Source: JAFARZ01 sp035651595 (lineage in GTDB: Bacteria > Actinomycetota > Actinomycetes > Streptosporangiales > Streptosporangiaceae). From it: DNA of 50,224 nucleotides. The stretch spans positions 1 to 50,224 of the forward strand of contig DASRFJ010000119.1 in the NCBI GenBank assembly GCA_035651595.1, written 5' to 3'. This document shows positions 24,480 through 33,555 of this stretch, one piece after another (positions within the stretch are counted from its first letter, which is position 1; every line of letters begins with the position of its first letter). The position numbers and the translations under genes are program-made. The notes beneath the pieces are model-generated. The model worked only from the letters and a program-made list of their open reading frames with translations, had not been told where the DNA came from and made no database searches.

Positions 24480-26591
24480 ATGGACGAGCTAGGCGGAGTC
24501 CAGCTGGGGTATCGACTGGCCCAGCTTCGGGAGCGTACTGGGGTGAAGCAGGCGGAGCTCGCGCGGAAGATCACCTGGAGCCCGGCGGTGCTCTCGCGGA
24601 TTGAATCGGGCGAGCGGTCGATCTCGGGTGAGGAACTCACCACGCTGCTCGGGGCGATCGGTAGCGGCGAGGCAGCCGACCTGGCCGTGATCCTACAAAG
24701 GAACTGGCGGTACCTTCCCATGCCTCCGCTGGATCACCCCGATCAGCACCTGCTGTGGCGATCTGAGCAGATGACATCGGAGCTACAGGCTGCTGGAGCG
24801 GTACCTGGGACGCCCGCCGCCTTCCGGACCCGGCTCGACGAATACGTCAAGGAAATCCGGCGTCTAGCCGACCTGCTCCTCCGGCGCGAGCACCAGGTAG
24901 CCTTCATCGGCCAGATCGGCATCGGCAAATCGACGGCGATCTGCCGAGCCACCAACCTCGAGATGGCCGGTTCGCAAGGCCGGACAGTTCCCGTGCTCGA
25001 GACCGGCGGAGGCGGGATAACGCTGTGCGAGGTCCACCTGGGTGTCGGCCCCGGACACGGGATCATTGTTGAGCCGCGAACTCATGACGATATCCGGTCC
25101 GATGTCGAGGACTTCGTTGACCAGCTCATGCACCCGGGACTGTCGGCAGCCGATGAAGACGGCTCCCCGGCGGTACCTCGGGAAATCGAGCGGGCCATCC
25201 GCAACATGGCCGGCCTGACCCAAAAACGGACTAAGGGCGCGGACGGCAAGTGGGTGCGGTCGGACCCCGCGAAGGACCTGGTGGCCCAGTTTCCCGCTCG
25301 ACGCGACCTCGTCGTCGAGGTACTGACCCGGATGAGCCTTCACCGACGGGACCGGCGCGACGAATGGCACAACCCGACGCTCGCGGCCCCACCGCTTGAG
25401 TGGATGAAAAATACCTTCGAGCTGATCAACAACGGTCGGCATCCGGAATTCTCGCTGCCAGCCCGGATCGACCTCATTGTTCCCGAGCTTCTCGAGGTCA
25501 CCGATCTCGACGTGAGCATCATCGACACGCGAGGGATTGACCAGCCCGCAGCCCGCGCCGACCTCGAAACCCTGCTCGAGGACCCGCACACAGTATCGAT
25601 CTTGTGCTCTGGCTTCAACGATGCCCCGTCAGACTCCATCAAGCACCTATTGCAGCGGGCCCGGGATATCAACAACACGCGGATCGACTCCAACATCGGC
25701 GTGCTCGTCCTGCCCCGGCCGGATGAGGCGCTCGCAATGAAGGATGAGACCGGCTTGCAGGCCCAAACATCCGAGGAGGGATACGAGCTCAAGGACGAGC
25801 AGGTGCACAAGGCCCTGACTACGTACCGTCTCAGCGAGAGTCCCACGTTCTTCTTCAATTCCCTGCAGGACGAGCCCGGGGGGCTGCGAGCCTTCCTCCG
25901 CGAGCGGGTTTCACAGTCACGCGGCCAGTTCCAGCGCCAACTGGGTGACGTGCTGGACCGGATGAAGGTCATGCTCGAGAACGCCGAGCAGGAACAGGCC
26001 CAGGCGGTCCAACGCGAGGCCGGAAAACACCTCGCCAGCTGGATCAGGCAATACCTGGCACCGCCCCTCGTCAACCAGCACGTCCACGACACGCTGCTGA
26101 CGGAAATCCGCCGGGCGCACGCGAGTACCGTGAACGCGGCGGTCCGCAGGGACGGCGAGTGGCGGTCGCTGAGCTACACGCACCAGCTCGGTTTCGGCGC
26201 GCGGAAGCTCGCCGTGGCCACGTTGCAGGAATCAGTCACCGGGTTCACCGTCCTCTGCCAGACGCTGTCCGACTCCATGCCCGAAGCGAGCGAGTTGCTT
26301 ACCCAGGCGCAACAGCTGATGAACACTGCGTATGACGAGTTGCTCCGTAAGATCCAGCTGGCCAGTGCGACTCTTTACGGCGGCCAGCTCAGGCAGGCTC
26401 CGCAGTTCTGGCTCGATAACGCCGCGGAATGGGGGAAAGGCCCCGGGTACCTCGACCGCGTTCTAGCGCACAACCGCGGATGGTTCCTGGATGAGCAGCG
26501 ACGTGACGTGGAAGAACATCTTGCGGCCGTCCTCGATCGGGAGTGGCGCACGGTGCTCGAACGGGTACAGGGGATCTTCGAGCGTGCGTAG
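24480..26591 (+). CDS. HTH-fused P-loop GTPase, dynamin-like candidate
   Basis: A 703-residue protein. Residues 8-65 form an XRE-type helix-turn-helix (LAQLRERTGVKQAELARKI; VLSRIESGERSISGEEL). A linker leads to a P-loop domain: GQIGIGKST at 144-152 (G1), a Gly-rich GGGGIT at 176-181 (possible G2), and DTRG at 349-352 (G3). The rest is helical (FLRERVSQSRGQFQRQLGDVLDRMKVMLENAEQEQAQAV), like dynamin-family stalks. GGAG precedes the ATG by 6 nt; a GTG at 24423 is also open. A DNA-binding head on a large GTPase is unusual. Next to a restriction-modification pair, it is a candidate defence sensor. Function is inference. Confidence 0.72.
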   Translation: MDELGGVQLGYRLAQLRERTGVKQAELARKITWSPAVLSRIESGERSISGEELTTLLGAIGSGEAADLAVILQRNWRYLPMPPLDHPDQHLLWRSEQMTSELQAAGAVPGTPAAFRTRLDEYVKEIRRLADLLLRREHQVAFIGQIGIGKSTAICRATNLEMAGSQGRTVPVLETGGGGITLCEVHLGVGPGHGIIVEPRTHDDIRSDVEDFVDQLMHPGLSAADEDGSPAVPREIERAIRNMAGLTQKRTKGADGKWVRSDPAKDLVAQFPARRDLVVEVLTRMSLHRRDRRDEWHNPTLAAPPLEWMKNTFELINNGRHPEFSLPARIDLIVPELLEVTDLDVSIIDTRGIDQPAARADLETLLEDPHTVSILCSGFNDAPSDSIKHLLQRARDINNTRIDSNIGVLVLPRPDEALAMKDETGLQAQTSEEGYELKDEQVHKALTTYRLSESPTFFFNSLQDEPGGLRAFLRERVSQSRGQFQRQLGDVLDRMKVMLENAEQEQAQAVQREAGKHLASWIRQYLAPPLVNQHVHDTLLTEIRRAHASTVNAAVRRDGEWRSLSYTHQLGFGARKLAVATLQESVTGFTVLCQTLSDSMPEASELLTQAQQLMNTAYDELLRKIQLASATLYGGQLRQAPQFWLDNAAEWGKGPGYLDRVLAHNRGWFLDEQRRDVEEHLAAVLDREWRTVLERVQGIFERA

Positions 26592-26796
26592 CCGATCGGC
26601 ACCCCGGACGACAGCAGCGGCCTGCTATGGCTCGGGCCAAGCCTTAACAGTCAGCCACTGATCGGTTGCGAAGCCGACGATGTAAGGGTACTGGTGGCTG
26701 AGCGCGGTATTGGCCCGGCGGGCTCAGCGCCGCGTCGCTACGTCAGTTCGGCGTGCCCGCGGTGGAATGTCGTCCCTAGGCGCTAGGGTCTCACCT

Positions 26797-27813
26797 ATGC
26801 CCACAGTGCTCGATCTCTTCGCAGGTGCGGGTGGTCTGTCCCAGGGACTAGAGGACGCCGGGATGGAGATCATCGCAGCCTCGGAGTGGGATGAGACTGC
26901 GCTCACGACCTACGGCAGGCGTCATCCTGCGGCCGATCTGTACAGGGGAGATATCGCGGAGGTCGATTTCGCCGTCTTCTACGGCAAGGCGGACATTGTC
27001 GCCGGGGGACCACCATGCCAGCCCTGGAGTGACGGCGGAAAACAACTCGGTCACGACGACCCACGCGACGGCTTCCCCCAATTCGTGCGGGCAGTCCAGA
27101 TCATCAGGCCGTCGGCGTTCTTGATCGAGAATGTAGAAGGGCTGACCAGAGGAGCCCGGCGTGCCCACTTTCTGCGGATACTGCAGTCTCTGGAGGATCT
27201 CGGGTACATAGTCACGTGGCGAGTGCTTACGGCCGCCGATTACGGCGTCCCGCAGAGTCGAAGGCGGCTCTTTGCTGTCGGCACCAGGGCGGGCGGATTC
27301 GCCTGGCCGACTCCCACGCACGGCCCAGGTAGGGAATACCCGCGCCGAGTAGCGGGTGACGTGCTCAGCGTGGACACGCCGATCGGCGAGCCGAATCCGT
27401 CCATAGTGACGTATGCAAAGCAGCCGGACTTGCGGCCCAGCCCGTATGATGGCCTGCTGTTCAACGGGGGTGGACGTCCCATTGACCTGGCTGACCTGGC
27501 GCCGACGATGCTCGCTTCTATGGGGGGCAACAAGACGCCGTGGGTCGACACGCTGGGGATCGTTCCGGGCTATCACACGCACCTGGTCGAGGGCGGCGAG
27601 CCACGTTCCGGCATTGTGCCGGGCGCACGCCGGATCACTGTCGCCGAGGCAGCGGCGTTGCAGACGTTCCCCGAGGACATGTGGTTTGCTGGGCGGAGGT
27701 CTTCGCAGTACCGACAGGTCGGAAACGCGGTCCCGCCACGCCTTGCCAGAGCGGTGGGGCAGGCACTGGTCGCCTGCCTTGAGTCGAGAGTGGAAGCGGC
27801 GGCGGTCGCTTAA
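26797..27813 (+). CDS. DNA (cytosine-5) methyltransferase
   Basis: A 338-residue C5 methyltransferase with the conserved motifs in order: DLFAGAGGLSQG (I, AdoMet), GGPPCQPWS with catalytic Cys74 (IV), ENVEGL at 111-116 (VI), QSRRR at 153-157 (VIII), a short target-recognition region (~190-285), and RQVGNAVPPRLARAVG near the end (X). The ATG at 26797 begins motif I directly and is preceded by TAGGGT (26784-26789), so it is probably leaderless; the frame is open to 26710. The 3' end overlaps by 4 bp with the convergent endonuclease gene. Together they look like a type II restriction-modification system. Target sequence not predictable. Confidence 0.92.
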   Translation: MPTVLDLFAGAGGLSQGLEDAGMEIIAASEWDETALTTYGRRHPAADLYRGDIAEVDFAVFYGKADIVAGGPPCQPWSDGGKQLGHDDPRDGFPQFVRAVQIIRPSAFLIENVEGLTRGARRAHFLRILQSLEDLGYIVTWRVLTAADYGVPQSRRRLFAVGTRAGGFAWPTPTHGPGREYPRRVAGDVLSVDTPIGEPNPSIVTYAKQPDLRPSPYDGLLFNGGGRPIDLADLAPTMLASMGGNKTPWVDTLGIVPGYHTHLVEGGEPRSGIVPGARRITVAEAAALQTFPEDMWFAGRRSSQYRQVGNAVPPRLARAVGQALVACLESRVEAAAVA

Positions 27814-28871
27814 GAGTCGTCCTCGACAAGACCGGCCTCGTGCAGTTCGTTCACATACTCGGTGACAAGCCTGTCATCTGGCTGCCTGTTTTTTAGATAC
27901 CCGTAGATGGTCTGCAGCGCGACCTTCCGAGAGGGTCGCGACAGGCGTGCCGTCACCGACCTGATCTCATGCCGGATATCGAGGACGGATACGTCCTCGT
28001 CGGGCGCCAGACCATTGTCGGTGAGGGCGTGAATGATATCGACGCCGGTCGTGATGCCCGCGCGGGCGATCACGTGTATGCGGGGCAGGTCGGCCCGCTC
28101 GCGGGTTTGCGCGGCCTGGACGATTTTTGTATCCCAGCGGTTGCCGGAGACCTCGAAAGCCTCTTCCAGGGTGCCGCGCCGCCAGATCTGGACGTCGGCT
28201 GCGGTTCTGGCGCTTGCGTCTGAGGCGTTGAGTGACTTGGTCTCGACACGGAGCCCGCCGTCGGCCTCTGCCTGCGCGGATAGCAGGGCGGCAAGGATGA
28301 ACTGCTCGTGTGCGCCTCTCGACGAACGGTTGAGCAGTCGGTCGAACAAGGTTGCCAGGGTCGGGAAGGTGAGACGGCGTGTGATCAGTTCTGGCATCGG
28401 CGGCAGCGGGCGCGCCAGCAGCGCCATGCCCTCGGCAAAGTATTCAAAGGCGGCACGGACCTCGCTGATCGTAGCCTGTGCGGACGCCCATTCCAGCAGC
28501 GCCCGCCAGGCTGCCCTGTCCAGCCCGTCCAGCCGCTTGTTCCCTTTGCCGAGAGTCTGGAAGGCATCCTTCTTGCATGGGATCGACAAGCTTTCGCACA
28601 CCTTGGTGACTCTCTGCGTCACCCCCCGGCGGGAAGGCGGGGCGAGCCGGATATCGGTGATTCTTCCGGCGGCGGCGGGGAATGCGAGGATTGCCAAGGT
28701 CGCATCCCGATAGGTGTCTCCATGCCCAAGGAGGTCATCAAGCCAGCCGCGCGCCTCATCTGGGGGATTCGTCCGCTCCGCGGGCGGGTTCGCGACCAGC
28801 GTCGTCAAGCGCTCCTCGATCACTGCTGCCGCGTTATCAGCCTGTACACGGTCTTCTGCCGTGGGCGCCAT
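27810..28871 (-). CDS. Probable type II restriction endonuclease partner
   Basis: A 353-residue protein with no membrane segment. A helical N-terminal half (residues 1-190) precedes a block VETKSLNASDASARTAADVQIW, then EAFEVSGNRWDTKIVQAA, in which E-x-K and D-x-Q could be a PD-(D/E)xK-like nuclease core. The segment reminds me of the SacI-type restriction endonuclease family, but this needs a profile search. It faces the C5 methyltransferase gene and their stops overlap (27810-27813), the usual tight layout of restriction-modification genes. Inference: it cuts the unmethylated form of the methyltransferase target. Confidence 0.62.
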   Translation of the reverse strand: MAPTAEDRVQADNAAAVIEERLTTLVANPPAERTNPPDEARGWLDDLLGHGDTYRDATLAILAFPAAAGRITDIRLAPPSRRGVTQRVTKVCESLSIPCKKDAFQTLGKGNKRLDGLDRAAWRALLEWASAQATISEVRAAFEYFAEGMALLARPLPPMPELITRRLTFPTLATLFDRLLNRSSRGAHEQFILAALLSAQAEADGGLRVETKSLNASDASARTAADVQIWRRGTLEEAFEVSGNRWDTKIVQAAQTRERADLPRIHVIARAGITTGVDIIHALTDNGLAPDEDVSVLDIRHEIRSVTARLSRPSRKVALQTIYGYLKNRQPDDRLVTEYVNELHEAGLVEDDS

Positions 28872-29798
28872 CGTTTCAGTCCACCCCGCTACTGAATTCC
28901 CATATGCAACGGTAACTCTACGTTGAGCGAAACCAGGCTAACGCACTTCACGCTAGGAATGAGGCTTGTGCCCAGTCCCGCGCGCACGAGGGCGTAGTAC
29001 CATCACGTCCGCCGCGACGCGTACAAGGCGGGCCTTGGAGGCACCGGTGGCGACGGAGTTGATCGTTTCCTAGAGCCAGGATCAAGAGGCCTGGAGCACC
29101 GCAATGCCTTGGCCATTTTGCGCGCAGCGAGGCAACCACCGAGTAGTCCGAGGCGGACGGGATGAACTAGTCCGACTGGGACCAGCACCCAGAGGGATCT
29201 ATTGGTTCACGTTCAAGCCGACCGCCTGCAGAATCTGCCAGACAACACGCTGCCCCTCGCACCCCGCCCGGCCGGGGCCTGCCCGCTGCCAGGTCGAGTG
29301 CCATCAGTCGAACGTGACGCTGCCGCACGTTAGCACCACACAGCTGCGATCGGTCCTAGGCTGGGAGCCTTCAGCCGCGCCGCCGCCGGTTGGCCGGGAG
29401 AACTGGCGCCAGTTCGAATCCCGGCGTTACCAGACGCAATTGCCGCTCCTAGCCGCTGATGTCCAGCCGGAACGGTCAGTGTCGTGGCGACGCGCAGCCA
29501 CCGGCGGTAGCCCTCACTTCCAGGTGTCAGGTTTCTCTCCATGTAGCTCGAGGACATGAGCCTGGCCGGACCCTGCGGTGCTCCGGCTAGCGCTTCGGCG
29601 CCGCGCAGGCTGTCCAACTGCCGGCCGACCTTGTTGGGATCCTCCTCGCCTGCCACCAAGCGTCAGGTACCTGTCTCCAACCGCGGTCCGTCCGGTCCTG
29701 ATAGCCGACTAAGGCCGAATGGGATTAGCAGTTGGGACGATGCGTTTCGATTTCATCAGCGAACGCCTGACTCCTCGCGACATGCCTAGTCAGACCGC
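28872..29798. other. Gene-poor right part of element A
   Basis: More than 900 bp without a credible gene. Open frames on both strands (such as 29330-29659 minus, 29104-29559 plus) lack ribosome binding sites and family motifs. The first ~60 bp must hold the endonuclease promoter. Likely decayed cargo. Confidence 0.5.
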
Positions 29799-29921
29799 GA
29801 CCCGCCCGTCTCAATCTCCGTCTCATTCGCGGGCGTTCAGCGGTGGCCGGGACCGTCCGCCCAGTTTCATCGCGCCTGGTCACGCATGCCACCGGCCGCC
29901 GCCGAACGGCCAGCAACAGAA
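29799..29921. repeat. Right-end repeat of element A
   Basis: About 123 bp that recur, with scattered substitutions, at 50088-50210, in both cases running directly into the att core (ending ACGGCCAGCAACAGAA). It includes paired CCGTCTCA repeats at 29806-29813 and 29818-29825. This is the attR-side arm region shared by the two elements. Confidence 0.82.
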
Positions 29922-29976
29922 TTGGAAAGCGTGTTGGGGAAACCCTCAAGAGTTCGAATCTCTTATCCTCCGCCAG
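29922..29976. repeat. att core copy 2 (junction of elements A and B)
   Basis: Identical over 55 bp to the 3' half of tRNA-Ser at 19692-19746. The 5' half of the tRNA is absent here, so this is a pseudo-tRNA end and not a working tRNA gene. It is the right boundary of A and the left boundary of B. Confidence 0.93.
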
Positions 29977-30030
29977 TTGGTTGACCTCGGGAAATAGAAA
30001 ACGGGCGATACCCGCCGGATGGCCGGTGGG

Positions 30031-31249
30031 GGTCGGCCAGGGCTTCGATGTCGCTGTGGGCCAGGCCGACATCCACGACCGGGAGGATGGCCGCGAGCGC
30101 TTCCCGCTGGACCGTGACCGGCTCGCCGGGGGCACTGGTCGTCTGCCAGATCACCTGGTCGACCTGCCCGGCCACCTTCTGACGGATGTCGGTGATGTAC
30201 TGATAACGCGCGACCATATCGACGCTTGACCAGCCCATGATCGACATCACAGTCTGCAGCGGCACTTCGAGCAGCAGCAAGACAGTAGCCGCGGTATGCC
30301 TGGCGTCATGAAGCCGGCCCTCGCGGAGGCCGGCCTCCTCTGCTAGCAGCGTCTTCCATTCGTGGTAGTCGGTGTTCGGGTTGAGGGCGCCGCCCGTCGG
30401 GCTGGCGAACACCCAGCCTTCGTCCTGCCAGAACTGCCGGGCCGCGGCCTGCTCCGCGTCCTGCTGCGTGCGATGCTCCTGGAGCAGCGCGACGAGCTGG
30501 GCTGGCAAGCCGATGATGCGCTTGCCGGCCTTCGACTTCACGCGGCGGGTCGCCTGCCTGAGGTTGCGGCGCTGAGAGCAGTAGCCCAGGCTTGCGACCG
30601 CACGTGTCTCCGCAGCCGTGCTCATACTTTGGCCTAAGCCGCCCCAGGCGGACGCGCATGGTGCCTTTGTCCAGGTCTACGTCGGGCCACTGCAGCCCGA
30701 GCGCCTCGCCCTGCCGGAGCTCGAGCGCCAACGCGATCGCCCAGCGAGCGCTGTTCCGCCGACCGGCCGCCACCTCAAGGAGCTTGCGGATCTAGCGAAG
30801 CACGGACCGTCCGGTGGACGTGGTTGACGGTGCCCGCGGACAGGCCGCTCTCCAGCAGTCTGGCGTAGAGCTTCTCCAGGTGCTCGGCATCGAGCTTGTC
30901 CAGCCAGTGCGCGCCGACGCCGGGAACCAGGTGTTTGCGGACGTCGACCTCGTATCCAGCCTGGGTGTTCTCGCTGACCGTCGGCGGTGCCGCGATGGTC
31001 TTTACCCAGTGCTCAAGGCCAGGCGCCGACTTTCCACCGCTGGCCGGGCTTGCGGGCTCGGTCTTTGTCGCGTTCCTTTTCGAGGGTGCGGACCTTCGCG
31101 GTGACCTCCGCCTGGGTCTTCCCTTCGCAGTGACGGCGATCTGGCCTGCCGTCGTCCCTGACTCCCATCGTGACGCGGCCATGCCATTTGCCGTCCCCGC
31201 CGAGGTAGATGCTCGACCGGCCATTCGCACTCCTTCGTCTGGCTGACAA
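30031..31249 (-). pseudogene. Broken tyrosine integrase (element B)
   Basis: Closely similar to the intact integrase of element A along its whole length, but broken in at least four places: a 1-bp insertion near 31018 shifts the frame in the core-binding domain; about 100-130 bp that encode the segment after RTVRASL are missing at ~30795; a further shift lies near 30590; and the C-terminal tail after EALAD is deleted near 30031 together with the left arm repeats. The catalytic box HDARHTAATVLLL is still legible (30240-30310). The same TTG start (31249) and GGAGG are kept. No active enzyme is possible. Confidence 0.92.
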
Positions 31250-31258
31250 CTCGGACAC

Positions 31259-31322
31259 CTCCTCCTGCCGCGACGGCGACGGACTGGGCGTCGCCGACGA
31301 GCTGGGACGCGATGTACTCGGT
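31259..31322 (-). pseudogene. Excisionase 3' remnant (element B)
   Basis: LTEYIASQLVGDAQSVAVAA matches the C-terminus of the element A excisionase (LTEYIAAQFVGDAQPATVAA). The upstream part is replaced by an IS5-family end at 31325, and the original stop is changed to a sense codon. Confidence 0.85.
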
Positions 31323-31324
31323 AA

Positions 31325-31536
31325 GAGCCTGTCCGGATACTCAGGTCGGGTGTAGCTGGTGTGACTGGTTATGCCGTGCGAGGCACGGCTCATGATGATG
31401 ATCATCGACCAGTAGACGATGGTCTCGTGATGCTCAGGGAGTCGCTCGTAGTCGCGGACCGCGCGGCGTGACCTGGTGATCCAGGCGAGGTCCGCTCCAC
31501 TACCCAGCGCCGCGGCAGCACGATGAATTTGTGCAG
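31325..31536 (-). mobile_element. IS5-family insertion sequence fragment (3' end of transposase)
   Basis: The edge GAGCCTGTCC at 31325 is a typical IS5-group terminal repeat and abuts TAA, a usual target. The minus strand encodes HKFIVLPRRWVVERT, then after a small deletion AWITRSRRAVRDYERLPEHH and VYWSMIIIMSRASHGI, the C-terminus of an IS5-family DDE transposase including the catalytic Glu. The rest of the IS is missing. Confidence 0.85.
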
Positions 31537-31538
31537 CT

Positions 31539-31586
31539 CAGATCATCAAGGCGAGAGGCTCGGACCTGAGCCAGGCCAGCCACTAA
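31539..31586 (+). pseudogene. 3' end remnant of the element HTH regulator
   Basis: QIIKARGSDLSQASH then stop, matching the last codons of the 94-residue HTH protein of element A (QIIKARDQGQT). The intervening backbone between excisionase and this point, about 2.7 kb in A, was replaced by the IS fragment. Confidence 0.7.
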
Positions 31587-31827
31587 GCATCGGCCATACC
31601 CCCGAAGCTAGCCGAACTCCCCCGGCGCACGTGGAGCCGTCGACCGTGCTCGGTGCTACAGACCTGCTCTAGCCCGGCGCCTGGGCCAATTCGGCTAGCG
31701 TTCTTGGTCGCTAGACCATGCTCGATCGGCTGGATCGCCGAGCACCGACATGCGACTTTGCCTCAGTGTGTTCGATCGGCGCTAGGCATAAGCTTCCGAT
31801 AGCACGTGCCGACAGTGAGGGGGAGCG
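31587..31827. promoter_or_regulatory. Upstream region of the DUF262-HipA operon
   Basis: About 240 bp with no gene, becoming more A+T-rich toward the DUF262 start. It should carry the operon promoter (GGCATAAGC near 31785 is a possible -10); no operator palindrome was evident. Confidence 0.35.
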
Positions 31828-33555
31828 ATGAGCGGCGGGCTCGATACTCGGCCGACAGCCACAACACTTAACGTTGAACGACTCGCAAGGTGGGCCTGGG
31901 AGGGACGAATCCGGATTCCCCACTTCCAGCGACCATTGCGGTGGCAGCGTGTGGATGTAATTAAGCTCTTCGACAGTATCGTGCGAGGCTATCCAGTCGG
32001 ATCGCTGCTACTCTGGCACCGGCCGGCATCAAAAGAAATCCTGCAGCTTGGTGCGCTTCGCATTGAAGCCCCTAAGACACCGGATGCGCTATGGGTGGTG
32101 GACGGACAGCAGCGTATTATCAGCATGGCTAATGCACTGCATCCAGATGGCCAGTCCGATGAGCGGTTCAAAATATCCTACGATTTGCGGAAGAAAACCT
32201 TTGTCCCGACGCCCCGGGAGACCGAGGCGGCCGTAGTCCCGCTTCCCGTAATCTTCGACCTGAGAGAAGTGCTGCGATGGTTTGCCGACCATCCGGAAGC
32301 CGTTGAATATGTCGAGGACGCGAATCGTGTAACGCAGACGATCCGCCAATTCGAGATCCCGGCATATGAAGTATCTCAAGAGAACCCCGAGGTCCTTGAG
32401 GATATCTTTGATCGGATGAATAATTACGGTAAGCGCCTTACCAGAGCGGAGATTTTCTCAGCTCTATTCGCAGGGCCTGAAAGCACTAAGGACGATACAC
32501 CGACGCTGGATCGCATAGCTCAGAACATCAATGATGACCTCGATTTCGGGCTCATAGACAATGACACTGTGCTTCAGGCCGTCCTGGCACGGCGCGCTCC
32601 GGACGTACATCGGGAGATCCGCAATGAGTTCGGGGAAGAGGCACGCGCGTTTATCGAGTTCCCAGGAGAGGATCGGGACACAGCCTACAAGCAAGGCGAG
32701 CGTACAATCCGTCGAGCCGTTCGTTTTCTCCAAACCGCGGCAGGTGTTCCGCACTTTACTCTGCTACCATATAAGTATCCTCTTGTTGTGCTCACGCGAC
32801 TGTTTGCACACTACGATGACATCGATGAGCGTAGCCTGCAGCTTGTACGTCGCTGGTTCTGGCGCACTGTACTTGTCGGCCCGGAAGTCTTTCGGGGCAG
32901 CACCTCGGGTGCTGTCCGGGCGTTGAATCGGGCAGTCCGGCCAGATGACCTTGAGGGCTCGATACAGCGTCTGATCGAGCTGGTTCCAAAAGAGGCTGCA
33001 AGGGTGCCTGATCTTAGGCGCTTCCGCAGTAATGAAGCAGGTACGAAACTTCTTCTTGGATCTTGGTGGAGCCAAGAGCCCCGGTCACTGACGAATGGTC
33101 AGCCTTTCGGAATCGCTGACCTCGCTCTCAGCATCGACGATGCGCGAACCCCCCTTGACGCGGTTCATTATGTAGTCTCCCGCCATTCGGTTCGGCAGGA
33201 GCTCAGCCCTTGGTCCGCGAATCGCGTCCTCTACCCCTCAGTTGAATACGAGCTCGGTTCGGTGGAGAGCATCCTTACCCTGCCAGCCGATCAGCGGCCC
33301 TTGAATGGATCGCAGTGGGCGACAGCGCTAGCATCGCACAACATCACCTTGGAGATGGCCGCGGCTATCGAACACGGAAATGTGGACAAATTCCTGAATG
33401 ATCGACAAGACCTCCTGAGGCTCCAACTCGATCTGTTCCTGCGGCAGCGGTGCGAGTGGAACTTCGAGGACACGCCGTCACTTGACTCTCTGATCATCGA
33501 CGACGAAGACGAGACGGAGGAGCTGAGCGATGACGAGTCAGCCGGACTCTTCTAG
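31828..33555 (+). CDS. DUF262-domain protein (GmrS-like N-terminal domain), 575 aa
   Basis: Residues 31-40 (PHFQRPLRWQ) and 91-97 (VDGQQRI) are the two signature motifs of DUF262, the ParB/Srx-fold NTP-binding domain seen in GmrSD-type restriction enzymes and in SspE, and FDRMNNYGKRLTRAEIF at 194-210 is its third block. No DUF1524 HNH nuclease motif is visible in the C-terminal half, which is helical and ends in an acidic tail (DDEDETEELSDDES). GGGGGAG lies 3 nt before the ATG. The gene is more A+T-rich than the flanking DNA, so recently imported. It overlaps the HipA-like gene by 26 bp, so the two act as a unit. Confidence 0.85.
   Translation: MSGGLDTRPTATTLNVERLARWAWEGRIRIPHFQRPLRWQRVDVIKLFDSIVRGYPVGSLLLWHRPASKEILQLGALRIEAPKTPDALWVVDGQQRIISMANALHPDGQSDERFKISYDLRKKTFVPTPRETEAAVVPLPVIFDLREVLRWFADHPEAVEYVEDANRVTQTIRQFEIPAYEVSQENPEVLEDIFDRMNNYGKRLTRAEIFSALFAGPESTKDDTPTLDRIAQNINDDLDFGLIDNDTVLQAVLARRAPDVHREIRNEFGEEARAFIEFPGEDRDTAYKQGERTIRRAVRFLQTAAGVPHFTLLPYKYPLVVLTRLFAHYDDIDERSLQLVRRWFWRTVLVGPEVFRGSTSGAVRALNRAVRPDDLEGSIQRLIELVPKEAARVPDLRRFRSNEAGTKLLLGSWWSQEPRSLTNGQPFGIADLALSIDDARTPLDAVHYVVSRHSVRQELSPWSANRVLYPSVEYELGSVESILTLPADQRPLNGSQWATALASHNITLEMAAAIEHGNVDKFLNDRQDLLRLQLDLFLRQRCEWNFEDTPSLDSLIIDDEDETEELSDDESAGLF

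Noticed and set aside
29400..29432. T-loop-like sequence AGTTCGAATCCCGGC, which looks like a tRNA 3' arm
   Set aside because: The flanks do not form a T-stem, acceptor or anticodon arm, so it is neither a tRNA nor an att copy.
29922..29976. Second tRNA-Ser gene
   Set aside because: Only the 3' half (anticodon loop onward) is present; the acceptor 5' strand and D-arm are missing, so this is an att duplicate.
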